A stretch of 64,000 nucleotides of DNA from Limnoperna fortunei (Eukaryota > Mollusca > Bivalvia > Mytilida > Modiolidae), in the NCBI GenBank assembly GCA_944474755.1, contig OX104119.1, positions 43,611,927 through 43,675,926 of the forward strand, written 5' to 3'. The notes under the pieces were generated by a model. That model was not told where the DNA came from. It saw only the letters and a program-made list of their open reading frames with translations, and did no database searches. Made by a program: the position numbers and the translations under genes. Below are positions 38,124 to 49,879 of the stretch, piece after piece; the first letter of the stretch is position 1; the number at the start of each line of letters is the position of its first letter.

Positions 38124-39740
38124 TCATCAATAGGTAATAAGTTCAATGCTACGTCAAGGTACTGTAAAAAGTTTAATTCTATTATATATATAATTTGGTT
38201 TCTGGAATTTTGTAATCATTATTTTACAGGTTTAAAAATTTTTTGTTACCGACTTAATGTTGGTGTCTTGTCAAAGCGATGTGTGGTAAAGGGGCACGTG
38301 CACGGAAGTAAAGCAGAAAATGTAAAATGCATTTTATTGCGAACTAAATTGCACGTAAACAAAATTTTAAAAAATCTTTTTTTTGTTCATTGTTCTTTCT
38401 TATTACCTTTAGAAGCTCCGAATTTAATTTATACGGGAAACAACATCAAAAATGTTATTTTGAATTTTTGGTAGTTCTGGTCGGAAAAAATGCACGCAAA
38501 ATGGGCAATAAAGATTACGAGGGCCAAAGTTGTGCACACCGGCTGAAAAAAAACGATTACGTTGCACGAAAATACCCAAATACCTTCAATAGAGAGTATT
38601 TATGAAATTTTATCAAGTACACTTAACGTTTGGTCATTTTATTATTTTTTAATAAAACCGTAAAATCATTTGTAATGAATTTACTCCTTGGCTATTGCTT
38701 CGTCATCAATCTGTTGGATATAGTTACGTTATAATATCAGCAGGTGTCCATCTAATCGGACAATTATGACTATAATTATTTATAGGAGTTATTTTTTATT
38801 TTGTGAAGAAGGTAGAAAGTATCAATGATGTTGTGAAGGAAAACATAGGTAAATTATCAGTTGAACCCTAATTGAGCTTATATAAATGATATTTCTTTTT
38901 TTATGAAAAAGTAAACATATTTTCCTCTTGTACCCAGTGTGAGATAATGTATTCGTAGTTGCGAGAATTCCAAACTGTTTTAAAAATGTTAAGCATCTTC
39001 TTACGTGAAGCATATAATTAATACTATAAAATCCGAAATGGCTATAGTATTGACTAAATCGTATGAGCGAAACAAAGACTGACTTTTGTATGAATGCGAG
39101 ATTTTGCTTTAAAATACTACAAGCGTGTTTTACATCGCGCGCGCATCTAGAACAGAAGTGTTTATACTTTATTCAGAACGGGTAATAAAATCACTTTAAC
39201 ATTGACATATGAGTCGCGTCATTTTTCAAAATGGACAAGGTTCAAGAGTCTTTTAGCTTTGTTGTCTATAATCATAATTAAACGCATTTGTAACGAACGG
39301 ATTTTCTTTCCGCGCTACGACTACTGTGCTAAAAAATATTGAACATCCAACAAGGATTCAACATCGGAGGATTTCAAAAGGCTGGAAGTTATCTATTTTA
39401 TTTACTGATTTTACAATTTATAGATCAACATATACAAACACGCGACGTATGTACTTACAGATGGCGTCGGGGTGAAAATGACTGTGTGGTGAAACATGTA
39501 CAATTAGTACATACATTGTAAATATACAATATTTGTACACTTGACTTGGGGGAGTTTTTAACGTCCTGCACCGACAACCTTATGCCCCTGGTCGGACGAA
39601 ATATTCTTACAATGTCAAAAAATATATATTCAATTTGTTTGCAGCAGCCTTTGAAACGGGTTGAAATGCGAGGCTCTGTCAGATACTGCTCATAAAAACT
39701 ATTTCACATCTTGCAATATGTATTTTTTACACAAAAATAT

Positions 39741-40005
39741 TGTTTTGTTTAATTGGTGTTTAACGCCACTTTCAGCCAGTTTCAGCTATATCATGGCGTC
39801 CAGTTTTTATTGGGAGAGGAAGCCGGAGTACCAGGAGAAAACTCTCGACCTGCGGTAGGAAAACTGGCAATCCTTTTCAGTTAAGATTGGAGTCGAGTAC
39901 ACCCTGTCCGCAGTGAGACTCGAACCCGCAACCTCAGTGTTGATAGACCACGTGATCAATAGTAGACGGACGAACTACTTTAACCACTCTGCCACCGAGG
40001 CCCCA
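39741..40005 (-). mobile_element. tRNA-headed SINE inside the CACTA-like element
   Basis: All blocks are present: GCCACTTTCAGCCAG tail side, ATATCATGGCGTCCAG, GGAAAACTGGCAATCC, GACTCGAACCCGCAACC (B box reversed) and CCTTAACCACT-like A box reversed (CTTTAACCACTCTGCCACCG). It is the innermost layer of the nest, so this SINE family still moved after the CACTA-like insertion, unless carried along. Confidence 0.9.
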
Positions 40006-41136
40006 AAAGTATTGTTGTCTTGTCAATTTTGTAGTTTTATAAGGTATTCTTGTGTGTTCTTGGGTAGTCTTGTTTATTTCTATGGACCCGTCTAGAAAGA
40101 CCTCATGAGGTAATATGCTTATATTTCTATTCTGCTTTAAATTCTGATTGCGAAATATAACTGATTCAGTGATTTTGCCGGAAAATACCATATCGTATCA
40201 GAATATCATATCAGTTGATTTATTTGTATGTCCTATCATTGTCCAAAAATATTTGTTAATCGTCAGCACTCATTTTCTTCTATAAAATTACACACATTTT
40301 TTATTAGATGAGTACTCTATGAGTGGACTATAAATAATGGCAAACGATTTGACAGATTTTAACGCGAAATCCATTCTGTTGAAAAATGACTCCGATTTTT
40401 GCTTACTACATTGACATGACTTTTCTTGTATCTGGTTTGTTATTATTAATAAAATGATACCAATCATAAATTGCTTAAATTTGATAACTTCTGTTTTAAT
40501 TACGTTCACATAAGGTTTCCGCAAACACATTATGATCTCGATACAATTATGCAATTATCTTCGGTTGAGTGAACACATTACACAGGTGACCGATAATAAC
40601 AAATAAAAAATCGGCACGTGCCGATAAAAATGCAAATATGTCTAAAACTACAAAATAACAAAATACGAAACTCTGTGAAAACTTCATTAATGCATTATTC
40701 TTTGATATTATTTGTTGTTTGTTGTGATTACTGTTAATCTTCATGTTGTTAGTGCACTTTTCTTCTTGTTAGTGCACTAACTGGTAGTATGCGGTATTTC
40801 TACACACCGCTTTTTAAGGCAGTGCCGTTTAACAACTTGAAATTAAGACGTCAGTAAACCTATCTGTTCGCACATGCTCATTTATTATGTGCGCACATGC
40901 TCATTTATTATAAAGTTGTTTATGTTCTTAGTAAGCAATATTTAATGTAAACATTATTTTATTGATAAATGCACAGTTCACAATACATGTAGGTATAATA
41001 CAAGTTGGGATTAGAAAACAAGTGCTACAAGCAAATTATAAATTCTTCTCCCAGTATATAAGAAAATAGTAGAAATATTTCGTCTGGTAAAACAACTTTT
41101 TCGCCGTCAGCGCAATAAGTGCTTTTGCAATTGGTA

Positions 41137-41230
41137 GTGTCCTGGGTTTACTTCAGCAATAAAAAACTGGGCGCCATGATGTAGCTGAAAAATTGCTGAA
41201 ACTTGCGTCAATACTTATTCAAACAAAAAA
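41137..41230 (+). mobile_element. SINE 3' tail fragment
   Basis: Only the tail remains: CAATAAAAAACTGGGCGCCA, GATGTAGCTGAAAAATTGCT and a CAAAC-rich end. Truncated copies of this kind are usual for SINE decay or partial reverse transcription. Confidence 0.75.
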
Positions 41231-41867
41231 CAATTGTTTTTTGAAGCGCAATGATAAATACAGTTCGACTTGTACATATCCCCCTCACATATCCCGAATA
41301 GGTAAAAAACGTACAAGTGCATATATATGCTACAGCTGAAATACATTTTAAGAAAATAGATACTTTATTCGAAAACAATTGTAACAAGAGACAAATATAA
41401 TTCTCGTGCAACATAATATATCTTAAAGTACACACTATCATACAACATTAAAGATATAATCAGTATACACGTAAACACGTCTCTGCTGTAAAAATAATGG
41501 TTTGTTGGAGTAAAATGCAGGTAAATACAGCGAAAGATAATTCCTGTCGTATTTCAGTAGACACTTCTCTCCTATAAAAATAATGCTTTGTTATAGTAAA
41601 ATGCAGTCTTTTGTAAGAAAAAACTTGTAATCCTCTTATTTCATTTTGTTGACCAGAGGTACGAAATTGTAAACTGTCACTGACAAAATTTGAGAATTGA
41701 GAGGTTGAGAAAATAAATTCACTACATATTGACGCTGCAATTTATTATGTAAATCTTAAACACAATGTTGGTAAACTAAATAAGTGTTGAAGTGGTCATA
41801 AATAAACCATTTAAAAGTCATCGCAAATAACAATTGCAAAAACGATTTAACTAAAAGGAATTCCCCC

Positions 41868-42783
41868 AACAACACAGAAATTATTTATTTTAATTATTTA
41901 ATATTTGAGTAATCATTAATAAAACAGTTTCATTTTAAAGCCACCTCTGACAGCAGTTAAACAAATAAAATGATAAAATTAACGACATTAACAAGAACGT
42001 AAAAATAAATAATAATAAAATTATAAAAAAGTTTAAAACAGCAAAAACTGCTAAAAGAACAAACCAAAACGAAACAAAAAAAATTTTTAAACAGTAAACA
42101 AAATTTAAATAACTCAAACTTACCATGAAACCTGTGGGAAAAAACAAAGTAATTAGAAACAACGTAAAAAACAAACACTTTAGAAACATCCGTCCTTTAT
42201 TCTTTTCATATTCGTTACAGGTAAACAATATGGCGGATGTGTATTGAATCTCCGATCGAAGTTTCTTGTAAATTAAATTACCTTCTGAACTTCAAATGTA
42301 AATGTTATAATGCAATATTTATAAAACAATCAAAGTACCTTACGAAATACATAACTTTTATTAAACAATTTTGCAATGAATAATACCTCTCGTTATGAAA
42401 AGTTGACAGGAAATGCATTCACGTTCGTGCATTGTAATATTTTTAATTTTTTGCACATGATCTGTATTTATTTGGACAAAAAATAATTGTATACATTGAT
42501 AAAGTTATAGCCACAGACAAATTGATAGAGATCTACAGTATAGTACATGATTGTTATCAACAACATTGCCCGAGGTCATTGAAATCGACCCAGGGGTCCA
42601 ATCCACAAAAAACCTTAATCTCCGAGTAAAAACCTTAATCTCCGCGTCAAACCTTAATTTCCCCCTCACACCCCTAATTTAAGAAAAGAACACTTAATTT
42701 TACAGTCAACTCTTAAAAAATTTAGGTTTTGACTAGGAAATTAAGGTTTTGGCTAGGAAATTAAGGTTTTGGTGTTTGTAGTG
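41868..42783 (-). repeat. Right inverted arm of the CACTA-like element
   Basis: The reverse complement of 37188-38123. Differences such as the lost CGCC near 42255 and changed AT runs show that the arms have drifted apart, so gene conversion does not keep them identical. The two long minus-strand frames at 41935-42228 are AT-rich noise. Confidence 0.9.
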
Positions 42784-43398
42784 TAAGATCCACTGATCTA
42801 AAGCTAGGGTTAAGTAATTTCCTGTATCATTAACTACTTCTTTTTGAGCACAGCGGATATATCAGGTGTGATAAGTTGGCATAAAAATCTTTTGCAGCAA
42901 AGCGACTTTCCTTCAACTACCCAGCGCTTTTGACAGATATTTTTTTCCGCTTTCCAGGCTTAAACACTATCTTACGTCTAGCCACGGGAATAAGACTAAA
43001 AAGGTTAAACTCGTATCAAAATTCCTGTCTGACGACATCTCGTGTTTATTCCGGAAGTTGATTGATATTTACCTTAAATGTCGTATTTTCTTTGAAAATC
43101 AAGTTATTTGTTTAAAACCCCGATTTCTTTATATACTAATATTTAAATCATGACAAATCTTTTGTATTTCGCGGATTACTTTAGTGTACAGTAAATTTTG
43201 TGAAGTTTTACCGATAACGACATCAATAAATTTTACGGTGCGCAAAGCATAAAAAAATACGACCAGCGAACATCCTTAAGTTTGGAGTCGAGTACACCGT
43301 GCCTGCAGTGAGAATCGAATCCGCAATTTATCTCAGTGTTGACGGACCACGTGATCAATAGTAGACGAACTACCTTAACCACTCCGCCACCGAGGACC

Positions 43399-44329
43399 GC
43401 GCTTCATATCTGAACTTTATTACTAATGTTAAGATTTTAATGCTTGCTGGTGCTTTGTAACGCAAAATTTGGGACAATAAAGTTCAACTCAGGTTTCCAA
43501 GTGTTTAAAAGCAAAACAATTATATTTTTATTATTAAAACCAAAAACTCAACTATTGTTCATTTCTTTGTTATTCTGTTTTTGGTTTGATCTTTTTTATT
43601 AACTGACTGTGTACATAAAAAACATACCTATCTGTCATACTCTACATTTTCAATGTAAGGTATGATTGAATATATTATTTAAAAAGCTTCAAAGAGAGTT
43701 TAATCATATTTTAATGGTGACAGTAATGAATCATGTATCGCCAATTTATGTTCTGGTTGCAAAAGAGGAGTATATTTACAGCCCTTTCACATAAACTTAA
43801 GTGAATAAGCCTCATTTGTCCTTCCTTAAAATTCAGATAAACCGAAGATTATTATGCAATTAATATTTATTATTTTTTACAATGTTAACATGTAACGACG
43901 CAGATCTTGCATTAGCCTTCTAGCTGCAAGATTTTTACGAACTTCTTGTACACCATTTTAAAACGTTTATAAAAAGAATGCTTTTAACGTCTGAAGAACA
44001 TTTTTATACTCTTTTTGATCCGCCAAGCAAAACGGCGACAATAAATGTAACGATAGGGTCTGTAATATGTTTTAACCTTAATTGATATACAGGGTTATTA
44101 ATGTCGATGAAAATAAGAACTGGCAAATAGGAATAAGCGATGATTAGATGTGTATTATTGATTTCAAAAGATCGATATATCTTGCAACCGTCTTACAACC
44201 TTCAGTAAACGACTGCGAGAATTGTTAATTTTCTTGTGAGTCTTTCATAAACAGTCTAACTCCTAACTATGTTAATATATTTACAAAATTATATAATGGC
44301 TGAATCAGTATGTAGAGATAGAACATTGT
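43399..44329. other. No recognised gene
   Basis: AT-rich DNA in the long decayed intron of lectin unit C. I searched for coil exons of the TCCCAAATTGGAAG type and saw none. Confidence 0.4.
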
Positions 44330-44640
44330 AGTTTGTTATTATCTACTATGAACTTATCAAGAGAGAACTGATTTTCTATAGTGTCGTCTGTTGAGTATGG
44401 CGCACGAGCCGCAGGCAAGGACTCTTTAGCTCTCCAGACAACACTACAGGAAACCTTTTCCGGAAAAGTTCATTATATTTTAGGACAGAATTAAATGTAA
44501 AGTAACTAGATAAAAAGAAATATATTTACCTGCAGTGTAGTATCCGGGTATAGTACCCGCCGGAACTCTTGGAGAACTTGTAAAGTATCCCGATAAATAA
44601 AGCCAGTCTTGTTCAACAATACTCAAGGCATATTATCCAA
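44330..44640 (-). pseudogene. Unrecognised coding fragment, possible two-exon end
   Basis: On the minus strand, 44640-44531 reads LSIVEQDWLYLSGYFTSSPR and VPAGTIPGYYTAG up to G|GTAAAT. Then 44470-44330 reads KVSCSVVWRAKESLPAARAP followed by YSTDDTIENQFSLDK and ends at a stop. Both look like real protein (cysteines, charged and aromatic mix). But only about 66 bases separate them, short for an intron. I do not recognise the family. It may be a decayed gene piece carried by a mobile element. Confidence 0.2.
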
Positions 44641-45682
44641 TACAAAATTTTATTTAGAAATGTGTTATGTATATTGTGCTTAATAACATTTTTCACCAAT
44701 TGATGACAAAAACGTAGTATTAAAGACAGAAAAGACAAATATTCAAACAGTCAAACTTGACTGGTTATGACTATGTACACAATGATGGCTATTATGTCAA
44801 TAGTGTAAGGCAAAGATTGAAAGAAAGAATGAAAACACCAGATGCAATTAATATTCTCCTTTTCAGAATTTATTTATATTTCAAGTCAATAATATAGGTA
44901 TAAAATATCCACTTGTACTATTTGACACATAAAGCAAAAAGAAAAAAACACGTTGAAACATTATATAAAAAACATTATTATATATAAATTTTGTTGGTCC
45001 GACAGTTTCGCCAGTCATGTGCAGTATAACACGTCTTTTTCAGAACGCGCGACATACGAGTTTTCCTGCCATGTAGGAATGCAAAGAAAACAATAAAAGC
45101 AAGCAACTCATATTAACGGACGTCTAAAGCAAACTGCAAGGGAAATCTATTTACACGTACTTTGCTCTTTACAATCACAATGATTCAACAAATATCGTAA
45201 ATAAAATTTTGATAGGATGTCTGAATAGAGACAGATACAGCATCCGTGTGGTTGTGGAGAAGGAGGTCAGACCAGTAACTGAGAGTGTAGCGGTGATAGA
45301 GAGCAAAGTGGTTGCGGGCTAGGAATTGATCACCTCAGTCGGCGCACCTCTGGAGGTTGTAGTGGACAGCGCCAAAACAGCCGAGAAAGGAGGATCCACC
45401 TGAATACAGATTCCCGCTTTTATCAAATTTAGATGTATGCAGGTAAAGTAAAAAAAAAACTTTTTGTGAGCGCGATCCATGTATAGGATGTGATGTTAAT
45501 GCCATGTAAAAGTGCTAACACATACTGATTTATCATTTGGTTTACTTGTTTGCAGGTTTTTCTTGCAATTGATTATGTAATTTCGTTTAATTGTTTAGTC
45601 TGTTTTGTTGTTTGTAACGACTCAGCAAAAGGGTAGAAAATGGTGTCAACAAGTTAGTGTGAGCATCTGTATAACTCGTATA
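44641..45682. other. No recognised gene
   Basis: The segment 45190-45420 is richer in G and C and reads VVVEKEVRPVTESVAVIESK on the plus strand with one stop. The family is unknown, and it may be an exon fragment. Confidence 0.3.
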
Positions 45683-46411
45683 CCGTAAATCGGGTTATTT
45701 TGGCGTCGGGATATTATGCGTTTTTGTCTCAAAAGTCATGTGTTTTTTTTTGTTGGTGTGTTTAATTTTGGTGTTTCGTCCACTAATGTGTAAAATATTG
45801 GCGCTTTCGATAGTTGTTTAAGCTTATTAAATGTGTTTTATACATGGGTATATAATTTGCGAGGACGGTGTGTATCCACTTAAGGATCTAGTCAAGACGC
45901 CTAAAATGTGTTACGCTTTATTAGATTATGTAATTACCGCACGTCATATTAAACAAATGTTCATTATTGTCCTTCTGTCTGTAAATAAATATCATGGATT
46001 TTAATTTAATCCCATTTCTATTCAACCAGTACATCTTTGGCTGAATACAAAAGAATTAAAATGAAAATAACGATGAAGGTATTATTTTTATGACCAATAA
46101 CAGCGTCTAATTAGTAAATGATAAGCCGGAAATAATTATGTGAGTATAGAAATTTACACATTGTGTTTTTTTAATAGTTATATAAGAAAAAGAAGGAAAT
46201 ATGCATACAAATGTATACCTGTAATTTCCGTTTAAACACACTTGTGTATTACTGGTATTTTAAGCCATAAACCTTTACTATATTGTCTTACACGTCCTCT
46301 ATTTGGCATGTAAAATGTTGGTGCATGCTTTATTTTGGTCTGTTTAATTTTGGCACTTTCCACAAAATAAACCAAAAAAAAAACTAGAAGCAAAAATAAC
46401 CCGATTTACGG
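45683..46411. mobile_element. MITE with TA target duplication
   Basis: It starts CCGTAAATCGGGTTATTTT and ends in the reverse, AAATAACCCGATTTACGG, flanked by TA on both sides (45681-45682, 46412-46413). TA duplication fits the Tc1/mariner superfamily. Inside, GTTTAATTTTGG and TGTAAAATRTTGG words are repeated directly near both ends. No transposase frame. Confidence 0.8.
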
Positions 46412-46730
46412 TATTGAGTTATCCATAACTATGCTCGGATATATTATTAAATGCTGAAAATGACGAAACGAAGTCAAATATTGCAACATGTGTATTTATT
46501 AATGAATAATGCTTTAATGTTATTATGTACTTATAAAGCAGGAACAATTATCTTATATTGGTGCGACCGTCTTCTGTAACCCTTCTGACCACACGAATTG
46601 ACAGTTGTCCTATGAGAAATATACTTTCGAAAAAGTTGAAAGAGGAAAATATTTAATTGGTATTAGGTCTATGTGTTCTTTTATGCAGTTCAATAAAATA
46701 TTATATATAAAATTATAAAATTATAACGTT

Positions 46731-47230
46731 CTACCTAATATAGGTCAATCCGCATTGCAGGCTGGGTTCTGGGGAACCACAGGATATGGTGTTAAGCCGG
46801 TATCTAAAGGAGCGTACCCGGTAGGACCTGGAAGAAGTCAACGTCCAGGGCAGAGTGATTCCAAGAGGAATTAAACGGCAAAAGCAAAGTACTGGAGTGG
46901 AAATTCGGCTGTGGTAATCAATCCTGGAGAAGGATAACCGCTTCATTCGCCCTACAAGCCATAAGATTACAACTATTTCCGATCAATATCGTATTTGTCG
47001 CCTCCGGGTAAAAGCACCACACCTCCCGTTTAGCACCGATACGTAGGTGATTAGTATCCTGCTATGGGCAAATAACAACAATCCGTCACAGAAATGACAT
47101 ACCTATTGGCAAAAGGAAAGTGAGAATGCCTGGCAAGATGGAAGAATTCATAGATGAGATGAAGAGAAAAATCAATTGCATTGAGTGACAGAGAATACAA
47201 ACTTGAACAATATGGACTGTCATCGGGTAA
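46731..47230 (+). mobile_element. LINE 5' endonuclease-region fragment, copy 1
   Basis: Plus-strand pieces in shifting frames recall the 5' part of non-LTR retrotransposons: GTTCTGGGGAACCACAGGA, GGAATTAAACGGCAAAAG, TCAATCCTGGAGAAGGATAA, CAACAATCCGTCACAGAAAT, then a decayed G-TWNVRT-like start with GGCAAGATGGAAGAATTCAT (GKMEEFIDEMK). It ends soon after, so the nuclease and reverse transcriptase are missing. A second copy lies at 48480-49075, and the AT-rich sequence after each is also alike. Confidence 0.45.
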
Positions 47231-48087
47231 AAATTCTTAATGTTTAATTCAATAATCATCACTCGTAAATATTTCTAGTTCTTTGATTAATCTGCTGGAG
47301 ATTGTTCGAAAATCGGTCAAAATTCTTCATCTTTAATTCTATATTCTTAATTAAATAATATTTGTTTTGAATTTTTTATTGTTTAGTCTTTCATTTCATA
47401 TTATAATTTTTCAGTCTTTCATTTTATATTGTTAGCACTCCATTCAATATTCGAAATTCTTTATTTTTACCTTCTTTCTGCTTCAATATTCTTTCTTCTA
47501 AACTGTTTTTTTTTTTAAATCATGTATTTTATTGGATAAGCAAGTCTCTAACAACAAATCAGAAATACAAATATTGCCATGCATTCATGCGAATCCAAGC
47601 GTTTCATTTTCAGGCATATGAGTGTTTATTTCCCCCAAGATCGTTTTATTGCTCTCTTGTGGTATCATTCTGTTTACAAAATGACACTATTGACCAAAAT
47701 ATGGCAATGGCAATAGAGAACTTAACGTCGATGCTGAATCAGTTGTCAAGACTTACTAATGTTGATAATGTGCTAATAGCATAGAACGGATGTATAATTT
47801 TGTGAGGCAAAAGCGATTATCCTATACTACATGTTAATGTAAAAAGAATTTCTACACATAAAGCTGTAAGCCATCATCCAACGGAAACTAATGTGTAAGG
47901 TAGTCAAACATATTTCACATTAACTGACATTTGCATTGTCAGATATAAAAAGAATTTTCTCATGTAGGTAACGAAATGGTTAAGCTAGCTAATGAGTAAA
48001 AGGTAAATAGTGGAAATTATTCGAATGAGCGAAACTGTCAATGGTGTTAATCAAATGGCGCCTTTTTAAATAAAATTGTTTTAGTGC

Positions 48088-48247
48088 ATGAGACACCGAG
48101 GGCTGTTTATGGAAGTTCAAAACTTGATTGCAACAACAATAAGATTTTGCGATTTACTGCTGAAGTAGGGCTTTGTAATACATTTCCTGATCTGGGCCAA
48201 CACTGAAGGATTTCAATGAAGTGATACAGTAGATGGCTATTCCATGA
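48088..48247 (+). pseudogene. H-type lectin unit C, decayed last exon
   Basis: It reads ETPRAVYGSSKLDCNNNKIL then RFTAEV, aligning with unit B's ETPKLVWGTTYLD...RNLRFRADV. A deletion then shifts the frame; bases TTCCTGATCTGGGCCAACAC and the end AGATGGCTATTCCATGA still match the TW.DT and WMACP-stop region of the family. The first part of the domain exon is missing. With the exon-1 remnant at 32804 it marks a fourth lectin unit destroyed by decay and transposon insertion. Confidence 0.7.
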
Positions 48248-48479
48248 TAACATAAATAAAATGATTTAATTTTATGTTTTCGATTGTTTGTTTTCTCTCC
48301 AATAGGGAAACGGATTGCGGTAATTTTGTTCAAAGAATGGCTGAACAGTTCCATGTTTTATGTAAGTTGTGAACTTTATTAAAGCCACGTTCTGACCTAT
48401 TGTTTCCGCTTTTGCAAGTTTTTGAAGAATGGAACTATGCGCTGCATTAAACCAACACCTCATAGTTCCGTCTTAACTT

Positions 48480-49075
48480 AAATGATTTGGGTTTTTTGAG
48501 GAAACAGTCTGGTCGTGGGCAAATATTCACATCTGGATTTGACACAGACGATCCGCAATACACGAGTCTCTTCCAGCCTAGAACAGAAGGATGAAATATT
48601 GATCGGCACCTGCCACGGCTTATAAACTGATTGAAATCAACGCCCATGGCAAAGGAATTCCAAGAGGGATTCAACGGCGACATGTCACGGACGAAAGCGA
48701 GGTACTTGATATAGGGAAATTCGTCTGTAATCAAGAAACGTGGATAGGAATGGTTTCCGTGGCTTCACCCGCCATAGACACGCTATAAGATTAATACCAT
48801 TTTTGTTTGCATATAGTATCGGTGGTTGCCCATTCAAAGCACGGTGCCAACAGTCCGTAGATGATAACTATGAGGCTGGTGACCAAGAACAACAATCTGT
48901 GACATAAATATTATAACTATCGGCACATGAAATGTGAAAATGCCAGACAAGTTAGAAGAATTATAATTGACACATGCGTATGAAGATCTTTGGAGAAATA
49001 TCAACCTAGAAAAGTCTTTGTATTTACGTGGCAGAGAGTCTTGAACAGTATGGAATTCCATCGCGGTCAAAATTC
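48480..49075 (+). mobile_element. LINE 5' endonuclease-region fragment, copy 2
   Basis: The same family as 46731-47230, longer at the left: GACACAGACGATCCGCAATA, CTCTTCCAGCCTAGAACAGA, GGAATTCCAAGAGGGATTCA, then ACAACAATCTGTGACATAAA and GCCAGACAAGTTAGAAGAAT. Stops fall in all frames. It follows the lectin C last exon by 230 bases. Confidence 0.5.
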
Positions 49076-49879
49076 TTAATGCTTATATTCTTTGTTCTTA
49101 GGTTAAATACTGGAGATTGGTCGAAACCCCGTTACTGTGTTCAGGATGTCTCTGTACGAAAAAGCCAAATGCGCTGTTCTATGTAATGCCATCAGGGTCA
49201 AAATTCGTAATACTTAATTCATTATTCTTTATCCGTTATTTTTCTTCTTAATGTAGTATTATGTACTCTTAATTTATTATTCTTTCTTCTTTGCGGTAAA
49301 TTGTTTATCACATATAATGTATTCATATTTGTGTATTCTTAATTCATGTTTCTTTGTTTTTTATTATCAATTATTTATCCCGTATAATACATTCAAAGTT
49401 TTATTTGAAATGTCTTATTTCGTCATAGTAAATTCGTAGCCCATTGTTGTTAATACTTCATTCAACATGGATATTATTTATTTTTGTCTTAAATACCTAT
49501 TCCAAAATCATGTTTTAACAATTACAATTTACAAGTTCTCAGATAAAAATATTGAAAAACGGAAGATAAGCAAGTATCCAACAGCAAACATAGAAATACA
49601 AATCATGTCTTGCATCCATGTGTATCCATGCGTTTATTTCAGCAAGGCCTTTAGATATCTTTTTGGTATTTTCATTTTGTCTAAAACATGAAGTACTCTG
49701 TTATAAGCACTATTACCTCAGAAAATAATCACAAAAGCGAACAGCATTTAGCGGTGTTAGCGGTGTGACTAATGTGGTGGGTATACTTCGAGGACTAACA
49801 TTACACCAGCAGAAGCATCGACCCAACGGCTTCAAATAAAATGTCATCAAATATACCAAGGTTATTAAATTTAGTACGC
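49076..49879. other. AT-rich sequence, partly duplicated from 47230-47620
   Basis: Words such as TCAAAATTCTTAATGCTTA, TATTCTTTCTTCTT and AGATAAGCAAGTATCCAACA recur in the tract after LINE copy 1. So the duplicated block runs beyond the LINE fragments. No gene. Confidence 0.5.

Larger units (their letters stand above)
37188..42783. mobile_element. CACTA (En/Spm)-like element with long inverted arms
   Basis: It begins CACTACAAACACC and ends GGTGTTTGTAGTG, flanked by TAA at 37185-37187 and 42784-42786. CACTA ends and a three-base duplication are the standard marks of the En/Spm superfamily. Just inside each end lie repeated words CAAAACCTTAATTTCCTAG, matching the subterminal repeats expected of CACTA elements. 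Unusually, the inverted similarity continues for about 0.9 kb on each side. The 3.7-kb core shows no recognisable transposase. It is nested in the TTAA element and itself carries a full SINE (39741) and a SINE tail (41137). Confidence 0.75.
33298..43275. mobile_element. TTAA-target DNA transposon with 12-base inverted ends (Kolobok- or piggyBac-like)
   Basis: It starts GGATGTTCGCTG (33298-33309) and ends CAGCGAACATCC (43264-43275), perfect inverted ends of 12 bases, flanked by TTAA at 33294-33297 and 43276-43279. TTAA duplication is the hallmark of piggyBac and Kolobok transposases; ends that begin with GG fit Kolobok better than piggyBac, whose ends usually begin CC. Minus the CACTA-like element nested within it, its own length is about 4.38 kb. 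Near the left end two related segments (33393-33660 and 33770-33845) share GGTTCGTGTGCT and AAAAAGTACGGGAAAATG. No transposase was recognised; a few short frames (34933-35119 minus, 36917-37183 minus) are the only hints. It is thus probably non-autonomous or badly decayed. Confidence 0.85.
33151..43398 (-). mobile_element. SINE split into two halves by a 10-kb nested insertion
   Basis: The 3' half lies at 33151-33297 and the 5' tRNA-like half at 43276-43398. The left piece ends at GTCAATTAA and the right resumes TTAAGTTTGGAGTCGAG, where intact copies read GTCAATTAAGATTGGAGTCG. Removing 33298-43275 and one TTAA restores the SINE exactly. This fixes both ends of the inserted element. Confidence 0.93.

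Noticed and set aside
41935..42228. 97-codon hydrophobic frame in the right CACTA arm
   Set aside because: Phe/Leu-rich reading of an A/T run. The left arm does not preserve the frame.
48154..48354. Minus-strand open frames around 48154-48463
   Set aside because: They run antisense to the decayed lectin C last exon and its 3' flank; the sense strand explains the conservation.
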